Positions 53,070 to 61,223 of a stretch of DNA of 64,000 nucleotides are shown here, piece after piece. Under the pieces are notes generated by a model. That model worked only from the letters and a program-made list of their open reading frames with translations, was not told where the DNA came from and did not search any database. Made by a program: the position numbers and the translations under genes. The DNA lies in NCBI RefSeq assembly GCF_900230195.1, contig NZ_OCNE01000021.1:45820-109819 (forward strand), read 5' to 3'. The stretch's first letter is position 1, and every line of letters starts with the position of its first letter. Source of the stretch: Streptomyces zhaozhouensis (GTDB lineage: Bacteria > Actinomycetota > Actinomycetes > Streptomycetales > Streptomycetaceae).

Positions 53070-53660
53070 TCAGGCGCGGTCGTAGGTGAGGAAGAGCGCG
53101 TCGCCGCCCGGGGCGTGGTGGTCGGTCAGCCGCCAGACCGCCGGGTCGAAGACGGCCTCCCGGGAGAAGAGCGGAACCCCGGTGCCGATGGTCAGCGGCC
53201 CGAGCTTGACCACCAGCCGGTCGATCTCCGCGACGAGGGAACGGGCCAGCCCGGCCCCGCCGATCAGCCAGAGGTCGCGCCCCGGCTCCTGCTTCAACCG
53301 CCGCACGCGCGCGACCGGGTCGGTGGTCACCAGCTCGACCTCCTCGGCCGGCACCGACGTGAGCGTGCGGGAGAAGACCAGGTGGCGCAGGTGCGGAAAG
53401 GCGTCGTCCACACCGGCCTTGAGCCCGATCTCGTAACTGCCGCGCCCCTCCAGGACGGTGTCGAAGTGCCGGCCCTCGGCCGTCACCCCCAGGGCGTCGC
53501 GGGCGGGACCTGGCAGGGTCTCCGGGTACTCCGCGCGCAGATACTCCAGGTAGGCGGGCGGAATCGGCCAGAACCCGGCGGGTCCTGTGGGGTCGCTGCC
53601 GTCCGGGCCCGCGATGAAGCCGTCGATGGTGCTGGCGACGAAGTAGACCAGTCTGCGCAT
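53070..53660 (-). CDS. dihydrofolate reductase-like / RibD C-terminal domain protein
   Basis: 196 residues of the RibD_C family: RRLVYFVASTIDGFIAGPDGSD at the start, GRGSYEIGLKAG, LVFSRTL and LIGGAGLARSLVAEIDRLVVKLGPLTIGTGVPLF. NADPH-dependent, substrate unknown; family members include pyrimidine reductases and many uncharacterised Streptomyces proteins. The upstream sequence AGGGGAACGCC gives a good ribosome site for the ATG at 53660. Confidence 0.9.
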   Translation of the reverse strand: MRRLVYFVASTIDGFIAGPDGSDPTGPAGFWPIPPAYLEYLRAEYPETLPGPARDALGVTAEGRHFDTVLEGRGSYEIGLKAGVDDAFPHLRHLVFSRTLTSVPAEEVELVTTDPVARVRRLKQEPGRDLWLIGGAGLARSLVAEIDRLVVKLGPLTIGTGVPLFSREAVFDPAVWRLTDHHAPGGDALFLTYDRA

Positions 53661-53748
53661 GGCGTTCCCCTGGTACGTGGTTCGGCCGCGCGGTCGCGTC
53701 CGGGCGGCCGGGGCGGGGCTGCCACCCTAACCGTCGGCGCAAGGTGCG

Positions 53749-53813
53749 GGCCGGGCGCGCGCCGGAGCGGCGAAGGCCGGGCGCGCGCCGGAGCGGCGAA
53801 GGCCGGGCGCGCG
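53749..53813. repeat. 26 bp tandem repeat
   Basis: A 26 bp unit that starts GGCCGGGCGCGCGCC occurs twice in full (53749-53774, 53775-53800) and once partially (53801-53813). It lies between the RibD-like gene and the carbohydrate operon. No gene is encoded. Confidence 0.7.
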
Positions 53814-53845
53814 GTGCCGGCCGGGCCGGTGCCCGGCCGGCACCG
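53812..53845 (-). terminator. terminator of the glycosidase operon
   Basis: CGGTGCCGGCCGGGC pairs perfectly with its complement at 53831-53845 around CGGT, directly after the stop of the mannonate-dehydratase-like gene. Confidence 0.75.
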
Positions 53846-53848
53846 GGG

Positions 53849-55099
53849 TCACCAGTCGTGGACCGTGCCGTCCAGCAGGCGGTTCACCGGCAGATACGCC
53901 GGCTCGTAGGGGAAGCGGGCGGCGGCCTCGTCGTCGAGTTCGACGCCGAGCCCGGGGTTCTCGCCGGGGTGCAGCAGCCCGTCGTCGAAGGTGTAGGAGG
54001 TCCGGAAGACCTCCAGCGTGCGCGGGTCGTGCCGCATGTACTCCTGGATGCCGAAGTTGTGGATGGCCAGGTCCAGATGGAGCGCGGCGGCCATGCCGAC
54101 CGGGGATATGTCGGTCGGCCCGTGGATGCCGGACTTGGCGCCGTACAGCGCGGCGAGGTCCAGCAGCTTCTTCATGGCCGTGATGCCGCCGGTGTGGGTG
54201 ACCGCCGAGCGCACGTAGTCGATCAGCCGCTCGCCGAGCAGCGTCGTGTAGTCGTGCGCGGTGTTGAAGACCTCGCCGATGGCCAGCGGCGTGGTGGTGT
54301 GCTGCCGGATCAGCCGCAGCGCGGCCTGGTCCTCGCCCGGCGTGGCGTCCTCCAGCCAGAAGAGGTCGTAGGGCTCCAGCGCCTTGCCGAGTTTGGCCGC
54401 CTGGATCGGGGTCATCCGGTGGTGGCCGTCGTGGAGCAGCGGCAGCTCGGGGCCGAACTCGTGGCGCACCGCCTCGAAGACGGTCGGCAGATGGCGCAGG
54501 TAGGCGCGGGTGTCCCAGCTCTCCTCGACGGGCAGCGCGGTCCGCCGCGCCGGCTCGTAGTCGTAGCGTTCACCGTCCCCCGCCGCCGAGGCGGCCACGC
54601 CGTAGACGGAGTCGAGCCCGGGGATGCCGGTCTGCACGCGGATCGCCCGGTAGCCGGCGGCCAGATGGGCGCGGATGGAGTCGAGCAGCTCGGGGATGTC
54701 GCGGCCCGAGGCGTGGCCGTAGGCGAGCGCGCCGGTGCGGGAGGCGCCGCCGAGCATCTGGTACAGCGGCATCCCCGCGACCTTGGCCTTGATGTCCCAC
54801 AGCGCCGTGTCGACGGCGGCGATCGCGGCCATGGTCACCGGCCCGCGCCGCCAGTACGCCCCCCGGTAGAGGTACTGCCAGGTGTCCTCGATCCGTGACG
54901 CGTCCCGGCCGATCAGCAGCGGGACGAGATGGTCGCGCAGATAGCTGTCGACGGCCAGCTCGCGGCCGTTGAGCGTGGCGTCCCCGAGGCCGGTGACGCC
55001 GTCGGCGGTGGTGATCCGCAGGGTGACGAAGTTACGTCCCGGGCTGGTGACGACGGTCTCGGCGGAGATGATCCGGTGGGGTGTCTCGTTGGGTGACAT
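53849..55099 (-). CDS. D-mannonate dehydratase-like enolase-superfamily enzyme (ManD type)
   Basis: 416 residues with the enolase-superfamily barrel. The capping domain reads RGAYWRRGPVTMAAIAAVDTALWDIKAK, metal ligands lie in LLHDGHHRMTPIQAAKLGKALEP, FWLEDATPGED and AIGEVFNT, and GIHGPTDISPVGMAAALHLDLAIHNFGIQEY is diagnostic of ManD. True ManD turns D-mannonate into 2-keto-3-deoxygluconate; related enzymes use gluconate or other sugar acids. It is in the same operon as the glycosidase, 81 bp downstream of it. The sugar acid is therefore probably derived from that enzyme's product. Confidence 0.88.
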   Translation of the reverse strand: MSPNETPHRIISAETVVTSPGRNFVTLRITTADGVTGLGDATLNGRELAVDSYLRDHLVPLLIGRDASRIEDTWQYLYRGAYWRRGPVTMAAIAAVDTALWDIKAKVAGMPLYQMLGGASRTGALAYGHASGRDIPELLDSIRAHLAAGYRAIRVQTGIPGLDSVYGVAASAAGDGERYDYEPARRTALPVEESWDTRAYLRHLPTVFEAVRHEFGPELPLLHDGHHRMTPIQAAKLGKALEPYDLFWLEDATPGEDQAALRLIRQHTTTPLAIGEVFNTAHDYTTLLGERLIDYVRSAVTHTGGITAMKKLLDLAALYGAKSGIHGPTDISPVGMAAALHLDLAIHNFGIQEYMRHDPRTLEVFRTSYTFDDGLLHPGENPGLGVELDDEAAARFPYEPAYLPVNRLLDGTVHDW

Positions 55100-55120
55100 G
55101 GTGGGTGTCCTGCCCTTTCT

Positions 55121-55174
55121 CGTGCGGCCTGTGCGGCCCGTGCGGCCTCTGTGGCCCGTGTGGCCCGTGCGGCG
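55121..55174. repeat. 9 bp tandem repeat between glycosidase and ManD genes
   Basis: The unit GTGCGGCCC, with variants such as GTGTGGCCC and CTGTGGCCC, is repeated about six times in the 81 bp spacer. It is non-coding and may change the distance between the two genes. Confidence 0.55.
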
Positions 55175-55180
55175 TCCTGT

Positions 55181-57175
55181 TCAGGCGTGGGCGGTGGGGA
55201 CGTCGGTGAGTTCGGCCACCAGGACGCCGAAGGGCGGCAGTTCGACGGTGTCCAGCTTCTCGCCTTCCAGTGTGGCGAGCCGCCCGGCGGCCAGCGTCGG
55301 GGTCACCGCAAGCGGCTCCTCGTGCTGGCTGACGAACCAGACGAACGCCCGCCCGTCCTCGTGGGTCATCACGCCGACCAGCACCCGGGGGTCCTCGACC
55401 GTCACCTCGGGCGTGACGCCGGCCTCTGCGGCCAGCGCCGCGTACAGCCGCCAGGTCGGCTCCGGGTTGACGCGCGGGGTGAGCGCCGCCATGTGCTCCA
55501 ACGGGTAGGTGGAGAGAACCAGTTGGCCCTCACCGACCCGCCTGGTCAGCAGCGCGGGGCGGCCGTGCGCGTCGATGGCCAGCACCTCGGCCCCGGCCGG
55601 CTCGACCGGGAGGTAGGAGCGGGAGTGCTCGGTGCCGGCGACGGCGAAGACCAGGGTCTCGCCGGCGGCGATGGTGCCGAAGTCGCGCTGGAAGGTGAGC
55701 GTCAGCTCCTCGTCCTCGATGGGCTCGGTCAGCCCGTAGCGCAGCTTCTTCACCACCCCGAACGTCTCGTCGAGCTTCGGCCACCACGGGCCGCGCTGCA
55801 CGACGTGCTCGCCGGTGAAGAACGACGCGTAGACCGTCGCCCCCGCCTCGGCCCGCGCCACCAGCCGCCGCCAGCCGCCGGCCGTCAACTGCTTGGCGGA
55901 GGGCAGCAGATAGAGCGCGCAGTCGTCGGGCAACCCGTCCGCCTCCCGGGCCACCCCCACCGGCAGGTCGGCCTCGCGGGCCGCGACATACGCCTGCCGG
56001 GTGTGGTTGAGCACGCTGCTGGCGTCCTCGGGCTGGGTGAACGGGTAGCGGGCCTCCAGGAACGAGGAGACCACCAGCGCCACTCCGGTGTCCGGGCGGT
56101 TCAACCGGGGGAAGTCGACGCGCGCCAGCAGCTCGGTGAACCGCTTGACCTCGCGCAACTGCTCCTTGGGCCGGCCGGTGTCGTCGGTGATGCCGAAGTG
56201 CATCTCGAACGGGTGGTGGCTGTAGGGCTCCTGGTCCCACAGCGCGTCGTAGTCGGTGTTGTTCCACGGCATCCAGCCGGTGGCGCCGGCGAGCAGCGTG
56301 TTGTGGAGGATCTGCCGGTAGTAGTGGGCGGCGTTCTCCTCGGAGACATAGTCCGAGGTGACCCCGAACTCCTCCATGATCACCGGCTTTCCGCCGATGT
56401 CGAGCAGCTCGCAGACGAACGCGGCGCCCAGGTGCAGCCGGACCGGGTCGCTCTCCATCCGGTAGACGTGCGGGCCGTGGAAGTCGATCAACGGCTCCAG
56501 GTCCCGCACCCGGAACCCGTTGTCGGCGCCGGTCATCTCCACGCCCCAGGCGCCGTCGCCGATCGAGACCGGCTGCCGGGCGCCGGTGGAACGGACCGCG
56601 TTCACCAGCGTCTTCGCCCAGGCGGTCACGGCGGTCGCGTCCAGTGTCCCGATGCCGCGGGAGCGCCAGTCCCCGTAGATCGGGATCTCGTTGGTCAGCA
56701 GCCAGCCGGCGACCGCCGGGTGGTCCTTCCAGCGGTCGGTCAACTCACGGACATACCACTCCTGTTGGGCGACGAACGACGGGTCGCCGAAGATGTCCCG
56801 GCCGCCGCGCCAGGCCGGGTCCCAGTTCTGTCCCGACATGTGGCCGACGAGGAACGTCGGGATGGTGTGCATCCCCTGGGCGCGGTGGCGGTCCAGGAAG
56901 TCGTCGTAGTGGGCGAGCATGGCGGGGTCGAGGGTGTTCTCGGCCGGCATGAAGTCCGGCCAGAAGAAGAACGAGCGGGTGAGCGTGATGCCGTGCTCCC
57001 GCATCACGCGCAGCTCCTCGTCGATCACCTCCGGGCGGTAGTCCCGCCACATCAGCGGTCCGCCGGTGCGGGACCAGTAGTTGACGCCGATCCAGACGGT
57101 CGCGCCGTCCTGACCGGCGGTGGGGACCGAACCGGTCCCGGGGGCGGTGTGGAGCTTGGCCGCGTTGCGCCTCAT
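55181..57175 (-). CDS. glycoside hydrolase, GH5-type cellulase-fold (beta-mannosidase/mannanase-like)
   Basis: 664 residues, no signal peptide, so intracellular. The N-terminal TIM barrel (20-380) has the acid/base Glu163 in WLLTNEIPIYG and the nucleophile Glu269 in VIMEEFGV. After it come a glutamine-amidotransferase-like domain (about 405-590; beta-galactosidase-trimerisation type) and a C-terminal beta domain (about 595-664). Sequence details such as NYWSRTGGPLMWRDY match the actinobacterial GH5 group often annotated as cellulase family or beta-mannosidase. The ATG at 57175 has AGGGA upstream. Confidence 0.85.
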   Translation of the reverse strand: MRRNAAKLHTAPGTGSVPTAGQDGATVWIGVNYWSRTGGPLMWRDYRPEVIDEELRVMREHGITLTRSFFFWPDFMPAENTLDPAMLAHYDDFLDRHRAQGMHTIPTFLVGHMSGQNWDPAWRGGRDIFGDPSFVAQQEWYVRELTDRWKDHPAVAGWLLTNEIPIYGDWRSRGIGTLDATAVTAWAKTLVNAVRSTGARQPVSIGDGAWGVEMTGADNGFRVRDLEPLIDFHGPHVYRMESDPVRLHLGAAFVCELLDIGGKPVIMEEFGVTSDYVSEENAAHYYRQILHNTLLAGATGWMPWNNTDYDALWDQEPYSHHPFEMHFGITDDTGRPKEQLREVKRFTELLARVDFPRLNRPDTGVALVVSSFLEARYPFTQPEDASSVLNHTRQAYVAAREADLPVGVAREADGLPDDCALYLLPSAKQLTAGGWRRLVARAEAGATVYASFFTGEHVVQRGPWWPKLDETFGVVKKLRYGLTEPIEDEELTLTFQRDFGTIAAGETLVFAVAGTEHSRSYLPVEPAGAEVLAIDAHGRPALLTRRVGEGQLVLSTYPLEHMAALTPRVNPEPTWRLYAALAAEAGVTPEVTVEDPRVLVGVMTHEDGRAFVWFVSQHEEPLAVTPTLAAGRLATLEGEKLDTVELPPFGVLVAELTDVPTAHA

Positions 57176-57216
57176 GCCTGTGAGTCCCTCGTGGTCGGCA
57201 GCCTGACTCCATGGGT

Positions 57217-57310
57217 ATATCGTTTTACTCGGCGGCTGTCGAGAGATTGAGCCCACCGGGACAAGGCGCTACGATGCCGATCCAACTCCCCGCTCGACAA
57301 CGTTTTCTCG
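57217..57310. promoter_or_regulatory. two CGTTTT-containing LacI-like half operators
   Basis: ATATCGTTTTAC (57217-57228) and GACAACGTTTTCTCG (57296-57310) share a CGTTTT core. The first lies 42 bp upstream of the glycosidase ATG, over its likely promoter; the second lies 75 bp before the LacI start. They are 79 bp apart, a distance compatible with looping by a LacI-family tetramer. Neither is a clean palindrome. Confidence 0.4.
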
Positions 57311-57384
57311 CGGCGCGTCACCGATCCCCCCGTCCACCCGCTCCGGGCGTGCGACGCGCGAGAACCGCACAGGACGGACGACGC

Positions 57385-58476
57385 GTGGCCACTCAGCAGA
57401 GCACCTCCCCCCGCACCCGACGCGGAAGCCGGACCGACAAGCCGACGATCGCCGACGTCGCGGCGCTGGCCGGGGTCTCGGTCTCCGCCGTCTCCAAGGT
57501 CGTCAACAACCGCCCCGGCATCTCCCCGCCCACCCGTCAACGGGTCTGGGACGCGGCGGAGAAGCTGCGCTGGTCACCCTCGGCGACGGCGGTGGCGCTG
57601 CGCGGCGCGCGCACCCGCGCGATCGGGATGGTCGCCGGCCGCTCCGCCGACGTGCTCGCCGCCGACCCACACTTCTCGGTGCTGATCTCCGGGATCGAGG
57701 CCGAACTCGCCCCCGTCGACTACGGTCTGCTGCTGCACATCGTCGGCGAGGAGCCGGGCGCCGAGGAGCGCGCCTACCGGCGGTTGGCCGAGGAGCGACG
57801 GGTGGACGGGGTGATCCTCACCGAGAGCCGCATCGGTGACACCCGGTTCGAGCTGCTGCGCCAACTGCGGCTGCCCGCCGTGCTGGTGGGCACGCCCTGG
57901 CGGGAGGACCCGATCGTCTCGGTCCGCGCCGGCGGGGAGCAGGACGCGGGCATCAGGGAGGCGGTCCACCACCTCGCCGAGCTGGGCCACCGCCACATCG
58001 CCTATGTCTCGGGCCCGGAGGACCGGGTGCACACGGTCTTCCGCCGCCGCGTCTTCGAGGCCGCCCTGGGCGAGCGGGGGCTGCGGCCGACGCGGATCGT
58101 GATCTCCGAGTTCACGGCGGACGCGGCCGTGAAGGCGGTGCGGCGGCTGCTCGCCGAGCCGGACCGGCGGCCGACGGCCGTGCTCTTCGCCAACGACACG
58201 ATGGCCGTGGCCGGCATGAGCGCCGCCCGCCGGCTGGGCTTCGACGTGCCGCGCGACCTGTCGGTGATCGGCTACGACGACCTGCCGGTCGGCGAGTTGG
58301 TCTATCCCCGGCTGACCACCATCGGCCAGGACCTGGTCCAGCTCGGCCGGGCGGCGGCGACCGCGATGTTCGGACTGCTGGACCCCGACCGCGCCGCCCC
58401 CGTGGAGGCGCCGGCGGTCCGGCCCCCGGGCCTTCTCGTCCGCGAGTCGACGGGACCGGCGGCGCGGGGCGCCTGA
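57385..58476 (+). CDS. LacI family transcriptional regulator
   Basis: 363 residues. N-terminal HTH TIADVAALAGVSVSAVSKVVNNRPGISPPTRQRV (about residues 25-70), then a periplasmic-binding-protein-like sugar domain with ADPHFSVLISGIEAEL, GHRHIAYVSGPEDR and VIGYDDLPVGELVYPRLTTI. It is divergent from the glycosidase gene and most likely represses it until the sugar binds. GTG start at 57385; longer in-frame starts look non-conserved. Confidence 0.94.
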   Translation: MATQQSTSPRTRRGSRTDKPTIADVAALAGVSVSAVSKVVNNRPGISPPTRQRVWDAAEKLRWSPSATAVALRGARTRAIGMVAGRSADVLAADPHFSVLISGIEAELAPVDYGLLLHIVGEEPGAEERAYRRLAEERRVDGVILTESRIGDTRFELLRQLRLPAVLVGTPWREDPIVSVRAGGEQDAGIREAVHHLAELGHRHIAYVSGPEDRVHTVFRRRVFEAALGERGLRPTRIVISEFTADAAVKAVRRLLAEPDRRPTAVLFANDTMAVAGMSAARRLGFDVPRDLSVIGYDDLPVGELVYPRLTTIGQDLVQLGRAAATAMFGLLDPDRAAPVEAPAVRPPGLLVRESTGPAARGA

Positions 58477-58510
58477 CGGCGGGGCCCCCGCGGCGGGGCC
58501 GGCCCCTCGG

Positions 58511-59047
58511 TCAGGCGCTGGTCGTCGAACCGGGGCGGACGATCATCAGCACCACGACGACGGCCCACAGCAGGTTGAACACCCCGGTGGTCATGGCGAG
58601 TCGGGTCGCGAGGGCACGGGTGCGCGCCTCGCTGGGCGGCGCCTCGGCGGCGCGACCCTCGCCGGCCTCGCCTGCCCCGCCGCCCTCACCGTTCTCGCCG
58701 TTCTCGGGAAGCAGATCCTCCTGGCGGGGCAGGATCACCAGCACCAGGAGCGCGGCGGCGAGCGCCGTCAGCGCCATCGACGCCAGCAGCCACGCGTCGG
58801 TGAGGATGCCCAACTGGGCGCCGGTGGCCAGGCCGAAGACCGGGACGGCGATCCCGACGGCGGCGTAACCGCGGCATATCCGGTGCAGCACCCCCGCGAC
58901 GGCGAGGGAACGCGCGGAGGGCGGGCCCTCCGCGTGCGACGCGGCGGCCTGGCGGGCGTAGCGCGGGAAGAGCGAGGCGGCGACGGTGATCGGCCCGACC
59001 GTCAGGATCGCCGCCAGCACGTGCAGGGACAGCAGCAGCTTGGCCAC
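58511..59047 (-). CDS. four-helix membrane protein, DUF2269-like
   Basis: 178 residues. Predicted helices at about 4-26, 58-78, 85-105 and 150-170. A Gly/Glu/Ala-rich cytoplasmic loop (111-140, ENGENGEGGGAGEAGEG) separates helices 3 and 4. The N-terminal KLLLSLHVLAAILTVGPITVAASLFPRYAR resembles the DUF2269 integral membrane family. It is divergent from the PadR gene and shares its palindromic operators, so it is a probable target. Confidence 0.8.
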   Translation of the reverse strand: MAKLLLSLHVLAAILTVGPITVAASLFPRYARQAAASHAEGPPSARSLAVAGVLHRICRGYAAVGIAVPVFGLATGAQLGILTDAWLLASMALTALAAALLVLVILPRQEDLLPENGENGEGGGAGEAGEGRAAEAPPSEARTRALATRLAMTTGVFNLLWAVVVVLMIVRPGSTTSA

Positions 59048-59076
59048 CGGGACTCCTGTGCGGTTGCGGTTATATG

Positions 59077-59128
59077 TTGGCTGCCAATATGTAGCACAGC
59101 TAGTCAGTGGTTAGGTAGGCTGCCTACC
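59077..59128. promoter_or_regulatory. twin operators of the PadR switch
   Basis: TTGGC-T-GCCAA (59077-59087) and GGTAGGC-T-GCCTACC (59114-59128) are perfect inverted repeats with the same one-base centre and GGC-T-GCC core. Their centres are 39 bp apart, near four helical turns. The second ends one base before the padR ATG and the first sits near the divergent gene promoter. They are strong candidates for PadR autoregulation. Confidence 0.65.
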
Positions 59129-59129
59129 C

Positions 59130-59465
59130 ATGAAGGCAGACGCGGTACGCGGGCATCTCGACGGACTGCTGCTCGCCGTGCTGGAACAGGGCCCGCTGCA
59201 CGGGTACGCGATCATCACCGCCGTGCAACGGCGCAGCGGCGGCGCGTTGGACCTGCGCACCGGCACCATCTACCCGGCGCTCAACCGGCTGGAGCGGCAG
59301 GGTCTGCTCGCCAGCGACTGGGAGTCGACCGGCGAACGGCGGCGGCGCAGCTACCGACTGACGGAGTCCGGGCGCGCGGGCCTGGCCGAACGGCGTGCCG
59401 ACTGGCGCGCGTTCACCGCCGCCATCGGTTCCGTCCTCGACCCGGCGCCAGGCGGCGCGACATGA
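59130..59465 (+). CDS. PadR family transcriptional regulator
   Basis: 111 residues, the short PadR class. The winged helix includes LLAVLEQGPLHGYAIITAVQRRSGGALDLRTGTIYPALNRLERQGLLASDWE and the RRRRSYRLTESGRAGL ending. The small size and dimerisation helix fit ligand-responsive repressors of membrane or efflux genes. It overlaps the next gene (ATGA). The ATG lies directly behind the second operator palindrome, so the message may be leaderless. Confidence 0.95.
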   Translation: MKADAVRGHLDGLLLAVLEQGPLHGYAIITAVQRRSGGALDLRTGTIYPALNRLERQGLLASDWESTGERRRRSYRLTESGRAGLAERRADWRAFTAAIGSVLDPAPGGAT

Positions 59466-60154
59466 ACGCGGACGGCAGTGGCGACGGCGGCGGTCGGGGC
59501 GCGGCCGAGGCCGACTACCGCGCCCGGTTCGCCGGACTGCTCCAAGGGCCGGCGCGGACCAGGGCGCGGCTGGTCGAGGAGGTCGGGAACGGATTCGCCG
59601 ACACCGTGGCGGCATGGCGCGACACCGGCCTCGACGAGGCGGGCGCCGCGCGGCGCGCGGAGGCGGAGTTCGGCACCCCGGAGGAGGTGGCGGCCTCCTG
59701 CGAGGGGGAGTTGACCCTCGCGCAGGCGCGGCACACCGCGGCCGTGGTGGCGTCGACCGCGCCGCTGCTGCTGGCCTGCTGGTATCTGCTGGGCCACGCC
59801 GAGACCGCGCGGGACGGCTGGCTGCCCCAGCTGGCGCAGTCGTTGGCAGCCGGGCTGGCGGGGGTGGCGGGCGTCGCCGCGGTGGGCGCCGTGTTGGCGC
59901 TGGGCGCGACGGGGCGGGCCAGCCGTTGGGTCGCCGTGCCGCGCCGACTGCCCGGCGCGGTGGGCTGGTTGGGCACGGCGGCGAGCGGGGCGATGGCCGG
60001 CTCCGCCGCCGCGTTGACGGTGGCGGCGGCGCTGGCCACGGACTGGCCGCTGGTGGCGCTGGCCGGGGTGGCATCGGCGGCCTGCCACGCCGGGGTGGCC
60101 TCCTCGGCCCGCGCCTGCCGCCGCCAGGTGCGCGCGGCGGCGCGGTCCGCCTGA
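59462..60154 (+). CDS. membrane protein with permease prefix domain 1
   Basis: 230 residues. The soluble N-terminal part (10-90) has the small helical domain RARLVEEVGNGFADTVAAWRDTGLDEAGAARRAEAEFGTPEEVAASC found before many PadR-linked ABC permeases. It is followed by four helices (about 97-115, 130-150, 165-190 and 195-212). Translation is coupled to PadR through ATGA. This is the classic PadR plus permease-prefix protein pair of actinobacteria; no transporter gene follows here. Confidence 0.85.
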   Translation: MNADGSGDGGGRGAAEADYRARFAGLLQGPARTRARLVEEVGNGFADTVAAWRDTGLDEAGAARRAEAEFGTPEEVAASCEGELTLAQARHTAAVVASTAPLLLACWYLLGHAETARDGWLPQLAQSLAAGLAGVAGVAAVGAVLALGATGRASRWVAVPRRLPGAVGWLGTAASGAMAGSAAALTVAAALATDWPLVALAGVASAACHAGVASSARACRRQVRAAARSA

Positions 60155-60198
60155 CGACAACCCACCTGGTCGGCCGGGGCCCGCCCTGGCCGACCACG

Positions 60199-60436
60199 CC
60201 AGCCCACACAAGGAGCGCGGGCGCCCCCCCGCCGGGGCGAGGGGGACGACCCACCCAGCGGGCCAGGACCGTAGTCGCCTGACGCCCGCCACCCATGCAC
60301 CGCGCAGTTCCCCGCGCCCCTGACGCGGCCCGACCCCACCGACAGAGAAACCCGCACCACGCGGCGAACGCCAACCCACACAAGGGGCGCGGGGAACCGG
60401 GCGGGTGACCGGCCGCCGGGGCGAGGGGGACGACCC
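60199..60436. repeat. dispersed repeats in the 302 bp gap before the XRE locus
   Basis: A 22 bp segment occurs identically at 60231-60252 and 60415-60436. CCAGCCCACACAAGG (60199) recurs as CCAACCCACACAAGG (60371). Between the copies, GCAGTTCCCCGCGCCCCT (60304-60321) and AAGGGGCGCGGGGAAC (60382-60397) form an inverted pair of the same family as that at 51232. The gap contains no gene. Confidence 0.65.
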
Positions 60437-60456
60437 GCACACCCGCCGGCGAGGCG

Positions 60457-60588
60457 CTATTCGCCGACCGTGAAGAGGAAGATCAGGAAGGCCGCGAAGA
60501 GGTGGCCCACCAGGCCGTAGAGCAGCACCCGGATCCAGAGTCCGCGGGGGATCTTCTCCCCGCGCGTCTCCCTACGCGTCTTCGCCAT
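60457..60588 (-). CDS. 43-residue membrane peptide (DUF6126-like)
   Basis: A short gene: MAKTRRETRGEKIPRG is a basic cytoplasmic start and LWIRVLLYGLVGHLFAAF begins a single membrane helix that ends FTVGE. It overlaps the preceding XRE-cupin gene by 17 bp on the same strand and has GAGGGAA just upstream. I recall tiny proteins of this type (DUF6126) following XRE-cupin regulators in Streptomyces. It may be a target or partner of the regulator. Confidence 0.75.
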   Translation of the reverse strand: MAKTRRETRGEKIPRGLWIRVLLYGLVGHLFAAFLIFLFTVGE

Positions 60589-61201
60589 GGCGGCGTTCCC
60601 TCCCTGGGTCGCTGGTGGCGCCGAGGCACAGCGTGGTGTCCGCGCTCCGCAACAGCGTGTGGACGAACAGCAGCTCCGCGCCGCCCGGCGACACGGCGCT
60701 GATCCGGTGCGGGGTCAACGAGTCGAAGTGCGCGCTGTCCCCCTCCGCGAGCCGGTGTTCGGACTCGCCGAGGAAGAGCCGCAGCCGGCCCGTGAGCACA
60801 TGCAGCCACTCCTCCCCCGGGTGGACCCGCACCAACTCGCCCTGGCCCGTGCCCGGCGGAACGTGCACCCGCAGCGCCTGCATCGCCCGTCCCGAACCGC
60901 CGATCGAACGGTAGCGCCAGCCGCCGGCCTCCCTGGCCGGCGCCTCGTCGGCCCTGATCACCACGTCGGCGGGGGCGGCGGCCTCGCCGAGCAGGCCGGA
61001 GACCGTCGTACCGTAGACGCGGGCGAGGCTCAGCAACGCGGGCAGCGACGGCTGGCGGTGACCGGTCTCCAGCCGGGAGAGGTGCGCGGGCGAGAGCTCG
61101 GCGCGGCGCGCCGCCCCCTCCAGGGTCAGTCCGGAGAGTCGGCGCAGCTCACGCAGCCTCGCCCCGATACCGGGGGGCTCGCCTGAGGTCGCTGGGGCCA
61201 T
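60572..61201 (-). CDS. XRE-family regulator with cupin domain
   Basis: 209 residues. An N-terminal helix-turn-helix (about 12-66, LRELRRLSGLTLEGAARRAELSPAHLSRLETGHRQPSLPALLSLARVYG) is followed by a C-terminal double-stranded beta-helix cupin (about 125-190, VHPGEEWLHVLTGRLRLFLGESEHRLAEGDSAHFD). Such proteins sense small ligands through the cupin; PuuR is one example. The ATG at 61201 is preferred over 61258 because strong operators lie just upstream and would otherwise be inside the gene. Confidence 0.92.
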   Translation of the reverse strand: MAPATSGEPPGIGARLRELRRLSGLTLEGAARRAELSPAHLSRLETGHRQPSLPALLSLARVYGTTVSGLLGEAAAPADVVIRADEAPAREAGGWRYRSIGGSGRAMQALRVHVPPGTGQGELVRVHPGEEWLHVLTGRLRLFLGESEHRLAEGDSAHFDSLTPHRISAVSPGGAELLFVHTLLRSADTTLCLGATSDPGRERRHGEDA

Positions 61202-61223
61202 GGGTCCGATTGAGCCACGACCG

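Noticed and set aside
53749..53813. Attachment site or mobile element at the 26 bp tandem repeat
   Set aside because: No integrase, tRNA or second copy nearby; it is a local duplication next to a terminator.
60155..60456. CRISPR-like spaced repeats before the XRE locus
   Set aside because: Only two copies of each repeat, unequal spacing and no cas gene; they fit dispersed intergenic repeats.
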